DNA from: Spirochaetota bacterium
GTDB taxonomy: Bacteria > Spirochaetota > Spirochaetia > Treponematales > UBA12059
Assembly: GCA_003247225.1 (NCBI GenBank)
Contig: QKAK01000146.1
Location: 1-43,563 of the forward strand
Direction of reading: 5' to 3'
Length of the DNA: 43,563 bases
Numbering within the stretch: the first letter of the stretch is position 1; every line of letters starts with the position of its first letter. Below, piece by piece: positions 1 through 11,147 of this stretch. The position numbers and the translations under genes were made by a program. Under the pieces are notes generated by a model. It was not told the DNA's origin. It saw nothing but the letters and a program-made list of their open reading frames with translations, and made no database searches.

Positions 1-270
1 TTCGCCTTGCACCTCGTGTACCACAACTACCAGAAGCCGTATCGGGTCAACGCGAGCGCGTCGGCGACGCCGGAACCGATGAAAACCCACGCCGAGGTGG
101 CGGGCATCGATGCTGGGCGGATCGCTTCTGGACTCGGTTGGATCTATCTCCGTCGCCCGTTCATCTCGAAGCAGGCGCTAAGTAGTGACAACAGAAGGAT
201 ATGGCTGAAAAGCACGCCGACTCCTCTCAAGGATAGTGACGACTACCTGCCGAAGTACGCGGCTGGATAG
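1..270 (+). pseudogene. C-terminal fragment of an IS1-like transposase
   Basis: An open frame enters from the left edge at base 1 (FALHLVYHNYQKPYRV...) and stops at 268-270. The pattern F-A-L-H-x2-Y-x-N-Y, followed about 20 residues later by T-P-E-P-M and A-G-I, resembles the C-terminal end of IS1-family DDE transposases (typically F-A-L-x3-Y-N-x3-H, then TPAM-x-AG-[VI]). The 50 or so residues after that motif match nothing I recognise. The G+C content looks lower than in the rest of the window, which suggests foreign origin. No catalytic residues lie inside the window, so I cannot tell whether the element is intact to the left. The family call rests on a short motif by eye only. Confidence 0.4.
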
Positions 271-277
271 TCGTCAC
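236..277. repeat. Perfect 10-bp inverted repeat over the fragment's stop codon
   Basis: GTGACGACTA at 236-245 is repeated inverted as TAGTCGTCAC at 268-277, with a 22-nt loop. The right arm contains the TAG stop of the transposase-like frame. It could be a weak transcription terminator, since a T-rich stretch (tttttatt) follows at about 299-306, or a relic of the element's end. Confidence 0.5.
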
Positions 278-301
278 AAGGTTCGAGGAACTAGCTAATT
301 T

Positions 302-1237
302 TTATTCATATAGGGATCGGATTCTGCCGGCGGCGTCCTTGATCACGGCGCGCAGGCGCTCGGGCTCGAGCACCTCGACGAAGTGGCCGTAGGAGAGGAC
401 GTAGCCGTACATCCAGCCGTCCTCCGGCATGGCCGTCCTGACGACTATCGAGCCGTCGTCGCGGCGCTCCAGGTCCTCCTCGTTGTGGAACTCCTCGACG
501 AGCGGGGCCATCTCGGGGGAGAAACGCAGCCGCATCTCGACGAGCTTCCCGGACCTGGCGGGATCGTAGTCGCGCTCGAACTCCTCGAACGCCTTAGGCC
601 GCCTCGCGAAGCGCTCGGATAGCATCACGGGCCCGCGGATGCGCGACGCGCGGAACAGCCGGTAGTCGCCCCTGAGCCTGCAGTAGCCGAACAGGTACCA
701 GGCCCGCCACTTGAACACGACCGTCATCGGCTCGACCACGCGCCTCGTCGACTCCAGCCGGTTGCTCGTGTACTCGAACTCGAGGAGGCGCCCTTCCTCG
801 ACCGCCGCCTGCACGACGCGGAACGCGTCCCGCTGCGCCGGCCCGCCGCCGAGCGCGCTGAAGTCGACGTGCAGCCGTTCCTCGCGTCGCCTGAGCCCCT
901 CGTCGCCATGGCTCGGGAGGAGGCCGCGCACCGTCTCGAGCGCGCCCGCGATATGGCCGTCGTCGAGCGTGCCCGCGATTCCATTGAGCGCCGTGATGAT
1001 GTAGAACAGGTCCTCCGGCGAGACCAGCCGCCGGTCCAGCTTGAAGCCGTCCATTATGCCGTAGCCGCCCGACGGGCCCTGGACGCTCATCACCGGAATG
1101 CCGGCCAGGTTGATCGCCTCCATGTCGCGCTGGATGGTCCGCGTCGATACCCCGAAACGCTCCGCCAGCGCGGACGCGCTGGCGAGCTCTCGGTTGAGGA
1201 GATAGACGACTATCGATAGCAGGCGGTCGATCTTCAT
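302..1237 (-). CDS. YafY-type HTH/WYL-domain transcriptional regulator
   Basis: The 311-residue protein has a DeoR-like winged helix-turn-helix at residues 1-60 (LAERFGVSTRTIQRDMEAI) and a WYL domain at about 140-230 with the signature WYLFGYCR...YRLFRASRI, followed by a WCX-like C-terminal extension. This is the standard layout and length of the YafY/PafC group, which act as DNA-binding regulators, often of stress or DNA-damage genes; the WYL domain is thought to sense a ligand or nucleic acid. The ATG at 1237 is preceded by a GGAACGGA stretch, and a TATACT -10-like hexamer lies at 1260-1265 on the same strand. No adjacent target gene is obvious; it sits between an IS scrap and a lipoprotein gene. 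Family call is firm, target unknown. Confidence 0.9.
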   Translation of the reverse strand: MKIDRLLSIVVYLLNRELASASALAERFGVSTRTIQRDMEAINLAGIPVMSVQGPSGGYGIMDGFKLDRRLVSPEDLFYIITALNGIAGTLDDGHIAGALETVRGLLPSHGDEGLRRREERLHVDFSALGGGPAQRDAFRVVQAAVEEGRLLEFEYTSNRLESTRRVVEPMTVVFKWRAWYLFGYCRLRGDYRLFRASRIRGPVMLSERFARRPKAFEEFERDYDPARSGKLVEMRLRFSPEMAPLVEEFHNEEDLERRDDGSIVVRTAMPEDGWMYGYVLSYGHFVEVLEPERLRAVIKDAAGRIRSLYE

Positions 1238-1282
1238 ATGTCCGTTCCGGTACGCTAGGAGTATAACGCGCGGAGCGGTGAT

Positions 1283-1317
1283 CCGGCAGGCTCTGCGTAT
1301 CGGGCAGAGCCCGCCGG
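1283..1317 (-). terminator. Strong hairpin after the lipoprotein gene
   Basis: A 13-bp stem with one mismatch (1283-1295 with 1305-1317) and a 9-nt loop begins 4 bp beyond the lipoprotein stop codon at 1321. There is no clear T-tract on the minus strand, so it may be an mRNA 3'-end stabiliser or a weak terminator. Confidence 0.45.
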
Positions 1318-1320
1318 CGA

Positions 1321-2511
1321 TTACGGCACTACGCTGGCGACGAACCTGAACGGCGGGTCTCCGACGACGCTCATGACCCCGTCGGAGATCGAGATGTCCA
1401 GCGCGGAGAAGTCAATATCGACCTGGACGCCTCTGTCGACGCCGAGGCTGACGCTCTGGCTCATCGCGACGAACATGATCTTGGAATTGCACGACCACGG
1501 GCCGTCCGCCTCTATCTGCGACGAGAACATGATGCTCTTCGACGCGCTGAATTTAGCGAAGAAGGACTTGTAGTAATCGGCCGCCTGATTCCACCGGGCG
1601 CTCGCCGCGCGCTGAGCGGCGATGGTCGGGCTCGCGCTATCGAGGCCGGCGACGTCGTCGAGCATCGCGACGAGGCCCGGATCGTACGAGTAGTCCTCTT
1701 TCCAGTCCGCGGCCGACATGTCGCTGAACGGACCCGATACTACGTAATTGCCCTTGGGGCCCATGAACGTCGACGGCACGAACGCTATGTACTCGAAGCC
1801 CATGAAGTAGTCCGGGTCGCCGTTGACCAGCAGGTTGCCCTTGATCGACGCGTAGCTCTCGGTCTCGCCGTCCTTGGTATAGATGAAGTGCGGTTGCGTG
1901 ATGACGGTGCAGCCGTTCGCCTGATTCGTCGTATCCGGTTGCCACTCGTCGTTCCAGTCCAGGTACGAGTCGGTGGCCAGCCTGAACACTACCTCGTTGA
2001 CCCTCGAGAGCTCGGCCTGTATCGGATTGTAGATGAAGACCTGCCTGGATAGGTGGAGGGCGGTACGGGCCGAGGCGCCGACCCGGTTGATGAACGTCGA
2101 ATAGGGGACGGAGACCTTCGTACCGACGGCCAGGCCCGGTTCGTTGATGACCGAGGGGTCTGAGACGTCGAGGCTCTCGGACTCCGCGAAGGTCCCGAGC
2201 ACGGTGACGCCGTCCGGGGCCAGGGCTTGTACGTTGAAGGCCATCGACCTATCGGGCGAACCCGAGTGGCTCGCGGTGAGTATGCCCGACTGGGCTCCCT
2301 TGATGCCGAAAGCCAGCACGAGCGATCCGGTATCGGGGTCCGCGTCGGTGATGGCGCGGGATCCCGATACGCTCCCCGACGCCGAGGCCGCGGCCTCGCC
2401 GCCCCAGGACCATACCAGCGAATTCGTGCCGAGGCGCTCCAGCAGGACCGATCCGCACGACGAGGCGAGTAGCGACGCTAGCGCCGCGATCGATATCATG
2501 GTCTTTTTCAT
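1321..2511 (-). CDS. Predicted lipoprotein of unknown function
   Basis: From the ATG at 2511 (GGGAG ribosome site 8 nt upstream) the product is 396 residues. MKKTMISIAALASLLASSCGS is a typical lipoprotein signal peptide with the lipobox Cys near residue 19. The mature part begins with a Ser/Ala-rich stretch and then a beta-rich domain (VSVPYSTFINRVGASARTALHL) that I do not recognise. An upstream in-frame ATG at 2532 lies inside the preceding gene and is a poorer start. It follows the secreted beta-rich protein with a 4-nt gap, so the two are very likely co-transcribed and may act together at the cell envelope. No catalytic motif is visible. Confidence 0.75.
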   Translation of the reverse strand: MKKTMISIAALASLLASSCGSVLLERLGTNSLVWSWGGEAAASASGSVSGSRAITDADPDTGSLVLAFGIKGAQSGILTASHSGSPDRSMAFNVQALAPDGVTVLGTFAESESLDVSDPSVINEPGLAVGTKVSVPYSTFINRVGASARTALHLSRQVFIYNPIQAELSRVNEVVFRLATDSYLDWNDEWQPDTTNQANGCTVITQPHFIYTKDGETESYASIKGNLLVNGDPDYFMGFEYIAFVPSTFMGPKGNYVVSGPFSDMSAADWKEDYSYDPGLVAMLDDVAGLDSASPTIAAQRAASARWNQAADYYKSFFAKFSASKSIMFSSQIEADGPWSCNSKIMFVAMSQSVSLGVDRGVQVDIDFSALDISISDGVMSVVGDPPFRFVASVVP

Positions 2512-2515
2512 AGCG

Positions 2516-3151
2516 CTACTCCCGGAAATCATAGGCGAGACCCGCCGAGAGCCCCCAGGTCAGGGCCCTGATCATCTCGGCGTCGCTATAGGCGAAGTTG
2601 ACGTCAGCGCCGAGCGAGAGGCCGAGGCCGAACGGGAACGGGCTGATCAGGTTGCGTATTCCAACGCCGGCTATGAAGCCCTCCCCGTAGACGAGCCCGC
2701 GCGCGCGCGGGTTCACGGTCAGCCAGGGCGTCGGTCGGTACCGGCCCTCCAGCTCGACGACGAGCGGTACGGATACGGCGTCGCCGGCCATCGAGAACGC
2801 CGTCCCGAGGCCCGCGACGAACGGCGCCTGGTCGAATCCGCCGAGGTTCCAGCGGACCGAGGCGCCGGCCTCGAAGAACGATCCCGGGACCAGGTACGGC
2901 GTGCCGGCGTCGTACCAGGCGCGGACGCTGAGGTCCTTGACGATCCCTATCGTGACGAGCGGGCCGATCGGCAGTTCCCCATAGGCCTCGCTCGCGTAGG
3001 GCAGGTACGGCGAACCGCGGACTTCCAGCCCGACCTCGGCTGTCGTCGGTCGCGCGACCGCGAAAGTCGCGCCTGCGGTGGCAAGTAGCGCCGCGACGGC
3101 GATTCGCCTGAACCCGGCGGTATGGGACTTTGAAGCATTCTTTCGTGCCAT
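2516..3151 (-). CDS. Secreted beta-rich (outer-membrane-like) protein
   Basis: The product from ATG 3151 is 211 residues. A basic N-terminus and hydrophobic stretch (IAVAALLATAGATFAVA) form a signal peptide. The rest alternates hydrophobic and polar residues with many Gly and aromatic residues (GIVKDLSVRAWYDAG, ASVRWNLGGF, LGLSLGADVNFAYSD, GLSAGLAYDF) and ends near an aromatic residue, as small beta-barrel outer-membrane proteins do. ATG 3151 is preferred over ATG 3160 because AGAGG lies about 9 nt upstream of the former but abuts the latter. It is first in a two-gene unit with the lipoprotein. Function is unknown; the barrel call is inferred from pattern only. Confidence 0.7.
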   Translation of the reverse strand: MARKNASKSHTAGFRRIAVAALLATAGATFAVARPTTAEVGLEVRGSPYLPYASEAYGELPIGPLVTIGIVKDLSVRAWYDAGTPYLVPGSFFEAGASVRWNLGGFDQAPFVAGLGTAFSMAGDAVSVPLVVELEGRYRPTPWLTVNPRARGLVYGEGFIAGVGIRNLISPFPFGLGLSLGADVNFAYSDAEMIRALTWGLSAGLAYDFRE

Positions 3152-3175
3152 AGATGCCATCCTCTAATAATGAGC

Positions 3176-3203
3176 ATCTTATATCGGCTAATCATGCTGT
3201 CAA
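3176..3203 (-). promoter_or_regulatory. Sigma-70-like promoter of the secreted-protein/lipoprotein unit
   Basis: On the minus strand TTGACA (3198-3203) and TAAGAT (3176-3181) are separated by 16 bp. The expected start near 3169 gives a leader of about 18 nt that contains the AGAGG ribosome site of the gene starting at 3151. Confidence 0.6.
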
Positions 3204-3371
3204 GCGGATTGCATATCGCGCCTTCCCGCGTCGCGTTGCCGTAGTCGTGCATCGCCCGCAGCGAAACGGTATCGCGCTCGATGACGGAATCATAGTCCGG
3301 CAATAGCCGTGAGTGTGCTATCCTATCCTGAGTACGAGTAAAGCCGAATACGTGATCAGGGAGACACCGCC

Positions 3372-4007
3372 ATGACCATCCGACCCGAGACTAAAGCCGA
3401 TTACCGAGCCGTCGAGGAGCTGACGCGCGAGGCGTTCTATAACCTATACGTTCCGGGCTGCGACGAGCATTATCTCTGCCATATCCTGCGCGAGCACCCG
3501 GACTTCATGCCCGAGCTCGACTACGTGGCCGAGGCGGACGGACGGATCGTCGGCTCCATCATGTACAGTAGGTCCGTCCTGGTCGCCGACGACGGGGAGA
3601 CGGTCCCCATCGTCTCCTTCGGCCCCGTATGCGTCCATCCCGATCACCAGCGGAAGGGCATCGGCACCGCGCTGATCGGCGAGACCCGGGCCATGGTCGA
3701 GGCCATGGGCTTCCCGGCCATCGTCATCTACGGCGACCCCCATAACTACTGCAAGCACGGCTTCAGGAACGGCGTCGACTACCGCGTCAGCGACATGGCC
3801 GGCGAGCATCCCCTAGGCCTCCTCGTGCTGGAACTCCGGCCCGGTTTCTTCGGGAACGAGGACTGGAAGGCCAAGCAGAGCGACGTCTTCATGTTCGACC
3901 CGGCCGACGCCCTCGCGTTCGACGAAGGCTTTCCGCCCAAGGAGAAGAAGGCCCGATACAGCCAGGTCCTGTTCGGTATGCTGATACGATCTTTCGTGAG
4001 GCCGTAG
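3372..4007 (+). CDS. GNAT family N-acetyltransferase (YhbS-like)
   Basis: The 211-residue protein has a GNAT fold: an N-terminal start typical of the family (TIRPETKADYRAVEELTREAFY), a central beta strand (GSIMYSR) and the acetyl-CoA pyrophosphate-binding motif V-H-P-D-H-Q-R-K-G-I-G-T-A-L at about residues 91-105. It also has the IVIYGDPHNYCKHGF segment seen in the YhbS/COG3153 subgroup. It should transfer acetyl from acetyl-CoA to a small-molecule or protein amine; the substrate is not evident. A GGGAGA ribosome site lies just upstream. It leads a same-strand run of three GNAT genes and a YdeI-like gene. Confidence 0.9.
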   Translation: MTIRPETKADYRAVEELTREAFYNLYVPGCDEHYLCHILREHPDFMPELDYVAEADGRIVGSIMYSRSVLVADDGETVPIVSFGPVCVHPDHQRKGIGTALIGETRAMVEAMGFPAIVIYGDPHNYCKHGFRNGVDYRVSDMAGEHPLGLLVLELRPGFFGNEDWKAKQSDVFMFDPADALAFDEGFPPKEKKARYSQVLFGMLIRSFVRP

Positions 4008-4047
4008 CGCGGGCGCCGCGCGAAGCCTATCCGTGGGAGAGGACTGA

Positions 4048-4611
4048 ATGGATACCACCATCGTCGACATAGGCGAGTCGAACGCTTATAAGCTCGCCGC
4101 CGCCAGGGCGCTCATGGCGGCCTTCGCCGACAGGGAGCGTTCCGCTTGGCCCGACATCGAGCGGGCGGCGGAGGAAGTCGAGGAATGCGCCGAAGGCGCC
4201 AATCTATGCATCGGGGCCTATGACGGCCGCACGATGCTGGGATGGGCCGGACTGAGGCGCATGTACGAGACCACCTGGGAACTGCATCCCCTGGCGGTCG
4301 ACCCCCGCCGCCAGGGAAAAGGGATAGGCAGCCTGCTCCTACGCGAACTGGAGGCGCGGGCGGCCCGGCGCGGGATCATCGGCATCATGCTCGGTACCGA
4401 TGACGAGGAGTACGGCACGAGCCTATCGGCGGTCGACCTGGACGGGGGCAACGTATTCAGGGAAGCCGAGCGTATCCGGAACCTCAAGAGGCACCCGTAC
4501 GAGTTCTACCTGAAGAACGGCTACGCCATAGTCGGCGTGGTGCCGAACGCGAACGGCAGGAGGAAGCCGGACATCTGGATGTGGAAGGACCTGACGAATG
4601 TGGGGCGCTAA
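4048..4611 (+). CDS. GNAT acetyltransferase, AAC(6')-like subgroup
   Basis: The 187-residue protein carries the acetyl-CoA site R-R-Q-G-K-G-I-G-S-L-L at about residues 90-100. The C-terminal half (LGTDDEEYGTSLSAVDL, NLKRHPYEFYLKNGY, VGVVPNANGRRKPDIWMWK) closely resembles a group of proteins annotated as aminoglycoside 6'-N-acetyltransferases. That resemblance is recalled from family pattern, not searched. The natural substrate could be another amino-sugar or polyamine. A GGGAGAGGA ribosome site precedes ATG 4048. It lies 40 nt after the first GNAT gene and is probably co-transcribed with it. Confidence 0.85.
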   Translation: MDTTIVDIGESNAYKLAAARALMAAFADRERSAWPDIERAAEEVEECAEGANLCIGAYDGRTMLGWAGLRRMYETTWELHPLAVDPRRQGKGIGSLLLRELEARAARRGIIGIMLGTDDEEYGTSLSAVDLDGGNVFREAERIRNLKRHPYEFYLKNGYAIVGVVPNANGRRKPDIWMWKDLTNVGR

Positions 4612-4658
4612 GGCCGCGGAGCGGTACGCGCCTCGCGGCGACGATCGGACGTATAGCC

Positions 4659-5213
4659 ATGGCCCCCTCCGCTGATGCGCTCGCCTTCTCGTCGAGGGGC
4701 GAGTTCAGGGAATGGCTGACCATCAACGCCGGGAGCTCGGCCGGCGTCTGGTTGACCTTCATAAAAGGGAGCGGGTCCTTCACGGCCAACGACGCGCTGG
4801 AGGAGGCGATCTGCTTCGGGTGGATAGACGGCGTCATGCGGTCAGTCGATGAGAGCAGCTACCTGAAATACTTTTCCCGCAGGAAGGATCGCTCCAACTG
4901 GTCCGATAAGAACAGGGGTATCTACGACCGCATGACCACAGAAGGCTTGATGACCGAGGCAGGGGTAGCCGCGTTCGGAGCCGGGCCGAAAGCCGACAAG
5001 CCGCCAGTCGACGCCGACGCGGCGATACGGAGCCTGCACGACGCGCTCGGCGACGACGCCGAGGCCCTTTCACGGTTCGACGCCGGGCCGCCGTCCAGGA
5101 TGAAGCGACTCGGCCTATTCTACGGCGACGCCAAGACGGACGCGACGAAGGCCAAACGGCTCGCTAAGATCAAAGACGCGCTTAAGACCGGCTATACGGG
5201 CATGCTCTACTGA
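4659..5213 (+). CDS. YdeI/OmpD-associated family protein
   Basis: From ATG 4659 the product is 184 residues. It contains the family hallmark EEAICFGWIDGVMRSVDE, followed by KYFSRRKDRSNWSDKNR, in the N-terminal half, and a helical OmdA-type C-terminal part (ALGDDAEALSRFDAGPPSRMKR). This family has been linked to bacteriocin or peptide protection, but its biochemistry is unknown. An in-frame ATG at 4581 lies inside the previous gene and adds a low-complexity tail unlike the family, so I prefer 4659, although its ribosome site is weak. It lies between GNAT genes on the same strand. Confidence 0.85.
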   Translation: MAPSADALAFSSRGEFREWLTINAGSSAGVWLTFIKGSGSFTANDALEEAICFGWIDGVMRSVDESSYLKYFSRRKDRSNWSDKNRGIYDRMTTEGLMTEAGVAAFGAGPKADKPPVDADAAIRSLHDALGDDAEALSRFDAGPPSRMKRLGLFYGDAKTDATKAKRLAKIKDALKTGYTGMLY

Positions 5214-5313
5214 GGGCGAGGTAAAGGCCGGAGCGTGGCTTCGAGGCGAGGATAGCCGAACGTGCGACATCCCGCGGCCGCCGCGAGCGCATAATCATCA
5301 TAAGGAGCCAGAG

Positions 5314-5760
5314 ATGGAACTAGCGCCGATGACGATCGAAGACTACGACGAGGTCCGCGACCTATGGATGAACACCCCGGGCATGGGCTTGAATACCCTA
5401 GACGACTCGCGGGAAGGCATCGCGAAGTACCTCCGCAGGAATCCGACTACCTGCTTCGTGGCGAGGAACGGAAGCGAGCTGCTCGGAGCCATACTGAGCG
5501 GCCATGACGGCAGGCGCGGCTTCATCTACCATACTGCCGTAAGAGTCTCCGAGCGAAATAAAGGCATCGGGAGGCGGCTAGTCGATACGGCGATCGAGGC
5601 GCTACGGAACGAAGGCGTCAACAAGGTCGCCTTCGTCGTCTTCAAGGGAAACGAGACCGGCAACGCGTTCTGGGAAGCGCTCGGGTTCGACGAGAGGACC
5701 GACCTGGTCTACAGGAATAAGACAATAGCGATGCAGGAGATGAAGCGGATGGACGTATAG
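5314..5760 (+). CDS. GNAT family N-acetyltransferase (YpeA-like)
   Basis: The 148-residue protein is a compact single-domain GNAT: TIEDYDEVRDLWMNTPGMGL at the N-terminus, VARNGSELLGAILSGHDGRRG in the middle, the acetyl-CoA motif R-N-K-G-I-G-R-R-L-V at about residues 80-90, and NAFWEALGFDER near the C-terminus. Length and motifs match the YpeA-like subgroup. The substrate is unknown. AAGGAG sits about 8 nt upstream of ATG 5314. A 100-bp gap separates it from the YdeI-like gene, so it may have its own promoter, though none is clear. Confidence 0.9.
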   Translation: MELAPMTIEDYDEVRDLWMNTPGMGLNTLDDSREGIAKYLRRNPTTCFVARNGSELLGAILSGHDGRRGFIYHTAVRVSERNKGIGRRLVDTAIEALRNEGVNKVAFVVFKGNETGNAFWEALGFDERTDLVYRNKTIAMQEMKRMDV

Positions 5761-5877
5761 GCTCCGAACCGACGACTCCCCCGCCACGACCAAGCCTCCC
5801 AGAAACCGCGAACCTCCCCCTCCACCCCGCGCGCGCAGCGCCGCGGGTCTTCCCTATACGGCCCCCTACACGCAACA

Positions 5878-5909
5878 AAGCCCGCCGGCGCGCTAACGCC
5901 GACGGGCTT
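5878..5909. terminator. Bidirectional terminator between the GNAT gene and nifJ
   Basis: A 13-bp stem with one mismatch (5878-5890 with 5897-5909, starting AAGCCCG and ending CGGGCTT) and a 6-nt loop lies between convergent genes. T-tracts are poor on both strands. Confidence 0.5.
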
Positions 5910-5935
5910 CCTCATTACAGCTCAGTCCCAAGCTT

Positions 5936-6009
5936 AACCCGCGCGCGAAGCGCGTCGGGTTGAAGCGGGCGGGCGCGTTATCGCGGCTCCGCTAGGAGTC
6001 CGCGATAAC
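5936..6009. repeat. Two further GC-rich hairpins before the nifJ stop
   Basis: One stem-loop spans 5936-5961 (AACCCG... with ...CGGGTT) and another 5977-6009 (GTTATCGCGG with CCGCGATAAC). With the hairpin at 5878 they fill the convergent gap. They may block read-through or protect the 3' end of the nifJ transcript; no gene is seen here. Confidence 0.5.
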
Positions 6010-6025
6010 CTCGACCGGCCGTTCG

Positions 6026-9577
<3,552 letters not shown>

Positions 9578-9668
9578 ACGGGTTCCTTTGGGGTGTAGTA
9601 GCCCGGGCGAGGCGCGACCCGTGACGGGACTGAACGTGAGTATTTCGCGCGTTGCTATGGGCAGGTAT

Positions 9669-9697
9669 ATAGTAGGTTTTTTACGGGACTTGCGCAA
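9669..9697 (-). promoter_or_regulatory. Probable nifJ promoter
   Basis: On the minus strand TTGCGC (9692-9697) and TACTAT (9669-9674) are 17 bp apart, with an A-rich spacer. The predicted start near 9662 gives a leader of about 85 nt before ATG 9577. Confidence 0.55.
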
Positions 9698-9730
9698 GGG
9701 ATGGATACGCGATCCCGGCCGTTAATAGAT

Positions 9731-9766
9731 ATAAAAAGAGCAAAAGAGGGGCGCTCCGCGCCCCTC
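9731..9766 (-). terminator. Rho-independent terminator on the minus strand with no gene upstream
   Basis: A perfect 9-bp GC stem with a 3-nt loop (9746-9754 with 9758-9766) is followed on the minus strand by TTTTGCTCTTTTTATAT. It would end a transcript coming from the right, but the flanking gene there is on the plus strand. It may insulate nifJ or end a small RNA. Confidence 0.6.
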
Positions 9767-9786
9767 GACGATATGCCCCGGCGAAC

Positions 9787-9831
9787 GCGCGCCGTGCGGC
9801 GCGCCGGCTCGTCGCCTCGGGCGACGAGCCG
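9787..9831. repeat. Two adjacent perfect hairpins
   Basis: An 8-bp inverted repeat with a 2-nt centre spans 9787-9804. A perfect 12-bp stem with a 3-nt loop (9805-9816 with 9820-9831, core GGCTCGTCGCC) follows directly. Together with the terminator at 9731 they form three hairpins in 100 bp in the nifJ/histidine-kinase intergenic region; no other gene is visible there. Confidence 0.6.
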
Positions 9832-9854
9832 CTCGTCCTACCGTAACGTTCCGA

Positions 9855-9883
9855 TTGCCCGGCTCCCGGGCGTGGTCTATACT
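9855..9883 (+). promoter_or_regulatory. Promoter of the two-component operon
   Basis: TTGCCC (9855-9860) and TATACT (9878-9883) are separated by 17 bp. The predicted start near 9890 leaves a leader of about 37 nt to the GTG at 9927. Confidence 0.6.
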
Positions 9884-9926
9884 CGAACCCCGCGCGCGGT
9901 CCCCGTCGGCGCGGCAAGGAGCGATC

Positions 9927-11147
9927 GTGCGGGCCGGATCCTCGAAGGCGCTAGCTCCCATCCTCATCGTGGCGTCCTTCGCGTCGCTGTTCGCCGCCTC
10001 GCTCTTCGCCCTGGCGGGCATGGACCGCGAATACCGCGCGATGCAGCTGGGCATGGAGCGCTCGCTCCGCGCGGTACTGCGCGCGGCCCCGGCCGGCCGC
10101 TCCATACGGCCGGAGCTCGAGGGCCTGTTCTCGTCCGTCGAGCGGCTTGAGCGCGTAGCCGTCAGCGTCGACCTGGAGGGGCCGCGCGCGGCCCTGGCCC
10201 GGCTCGTCGAGCTGTACGACGCCGGCCCGACCGATACCGAGGCCTTCCTGGACCGCTTCTGCGAATCCTACGCGGTCCTGGAGACGGACCTGGCCAGGAA
10301 GCGGGCCGCGCTCGCCGATTCGTTCTACGCGCTCATGGCGGCCCTGGCCCTGGGCTTCATCGTGGCGGCGGCCATCGGCGCCGACCTGAGCGCCCGCCTG
10401 CGGCTGAGCCGCTACGAGGCCGGCTGGTCGCGCCGGAGCCTGCTCGCGTCCCTGTCCGCCGAGGAACGGCTGCGGAGGCGCATAGCCCGCGACCTGCACG
10501 ACGAGGTCGCCCAGGACATAGCCGCCGCCAGGATGCTGTGCGAACGGGCCGCCTCCGCGTCCGGCGAAGCGGCCGGCCGTCAGGGCCCGCTGCTCTCCGA
10601 GGCGGTCGGGCTCATGTCCGCCGCGGGAAAGCGCCTGCGCGGCCTGGCCCTGGACCTCAGGCCGCCCGAGCTCGAGCGCTCGGGCCTCTCCGCGGCCATC
10701 GAGGCGCTCTGCTCGAGGAGCCTCGGCGGGCAGGTTAGGCCCGCGGCGTTCAGGGCCGAGCCGGGAGCCGCCCGGGCCGCCGACTCGCTCGCCGACGAGG
10801 CGGCCATCCAGGCGTTCCGCATAGTCCAGGAGGCGCTCGCCAACGCCCGTAAGCACGCTCCCGGGCAGGACGCGGAGGTGTCGCTGCGCCTCGAAGGCGG
10901 CCGGGGCGACGGGACGCTCGTCGTCGAGGTGACAAACCGCCTCGTCGTCGCCGCGGGCGGCGCCGAAGGCGACGCGCCGTCCGAGCGGCTCGACGAGTCG
11001 GTATCGAGCGGCCTAGGGCAGGCGATAATGAGGGAACGGGCGGCCATCGCCGGCGGCGAGCTGAGCGCCGGCGCCGAGGCCGGATCGTTCCGGGTAACGA
11101 TGCGCGTACCCTCGCGCGAGCCGGTGACGGAGGATAGCGATGCGTAA
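9927..11147 (+). CDS. NarL-type membrane sensor histidine kinase
   Basis: From GTG 9927 (AAGGAG six nt upstream) the product is 406 residues. One membrane helix lies at about 10-32, a periplasmic segment of some 100 residues follows, then a second helix at about 135-157. The HisKA_3 dimerisation domain has the phospho-acceptor in RRRIARDLHDEVAQD (His near 191). The ATPase domain has IQAFRIVQEALANARKHA (N-box) and SSGLGQAIMRERA (G-box). The DLHDE motif marks the NarX/UhpB/DegS group that pairs with LuxR-type regulators. The gene overlaps its partner response regulator by 8 bp. The sensing domain is not recognisable. An in-frame ATG at 9855 is rejected because it lies within the promoter. Confidence 0.92.
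   Translation: MRAGSSKALAPILIVASFASLFAASLFALAGMDREYRAMQLGMERSLRAVLRAAPAGRSIRPELEGLFSSVERLERVAVSVDLEGPRAALARLVELYDAGPTDTEAFLDRFCESYAVLETDLARKRAALADSFYALMAALALGFIVAAAIGADLSARLRLSRYEAGWSRRSLLASLSAEERLRRRIARDLHDEVAQDIAAARMLCERAASASGEAAGRQGPLLSEAVGLMSAAGKRLRGLALDLRPPELERSGLSAAIEALCSRSLGGQVRPAAFRAEPGAARAADSLADEAAIQAFRIVQEALANARKHAPGQDAEVSLRLEGGRGDGTLVVEVTNRLVVAAGGAEGDAPSERLDESVSSGLGQAIMRERAAIAGGELSAGAEAGSFRVTMRVPSREPVTEDSDA

Noticed and set aside
2947-3303. Minus-strand ORF upstream of the secreted-protein gene
   Set aside because: It overlaps the promoter and start of that gene in another frame and has no homology-like features.
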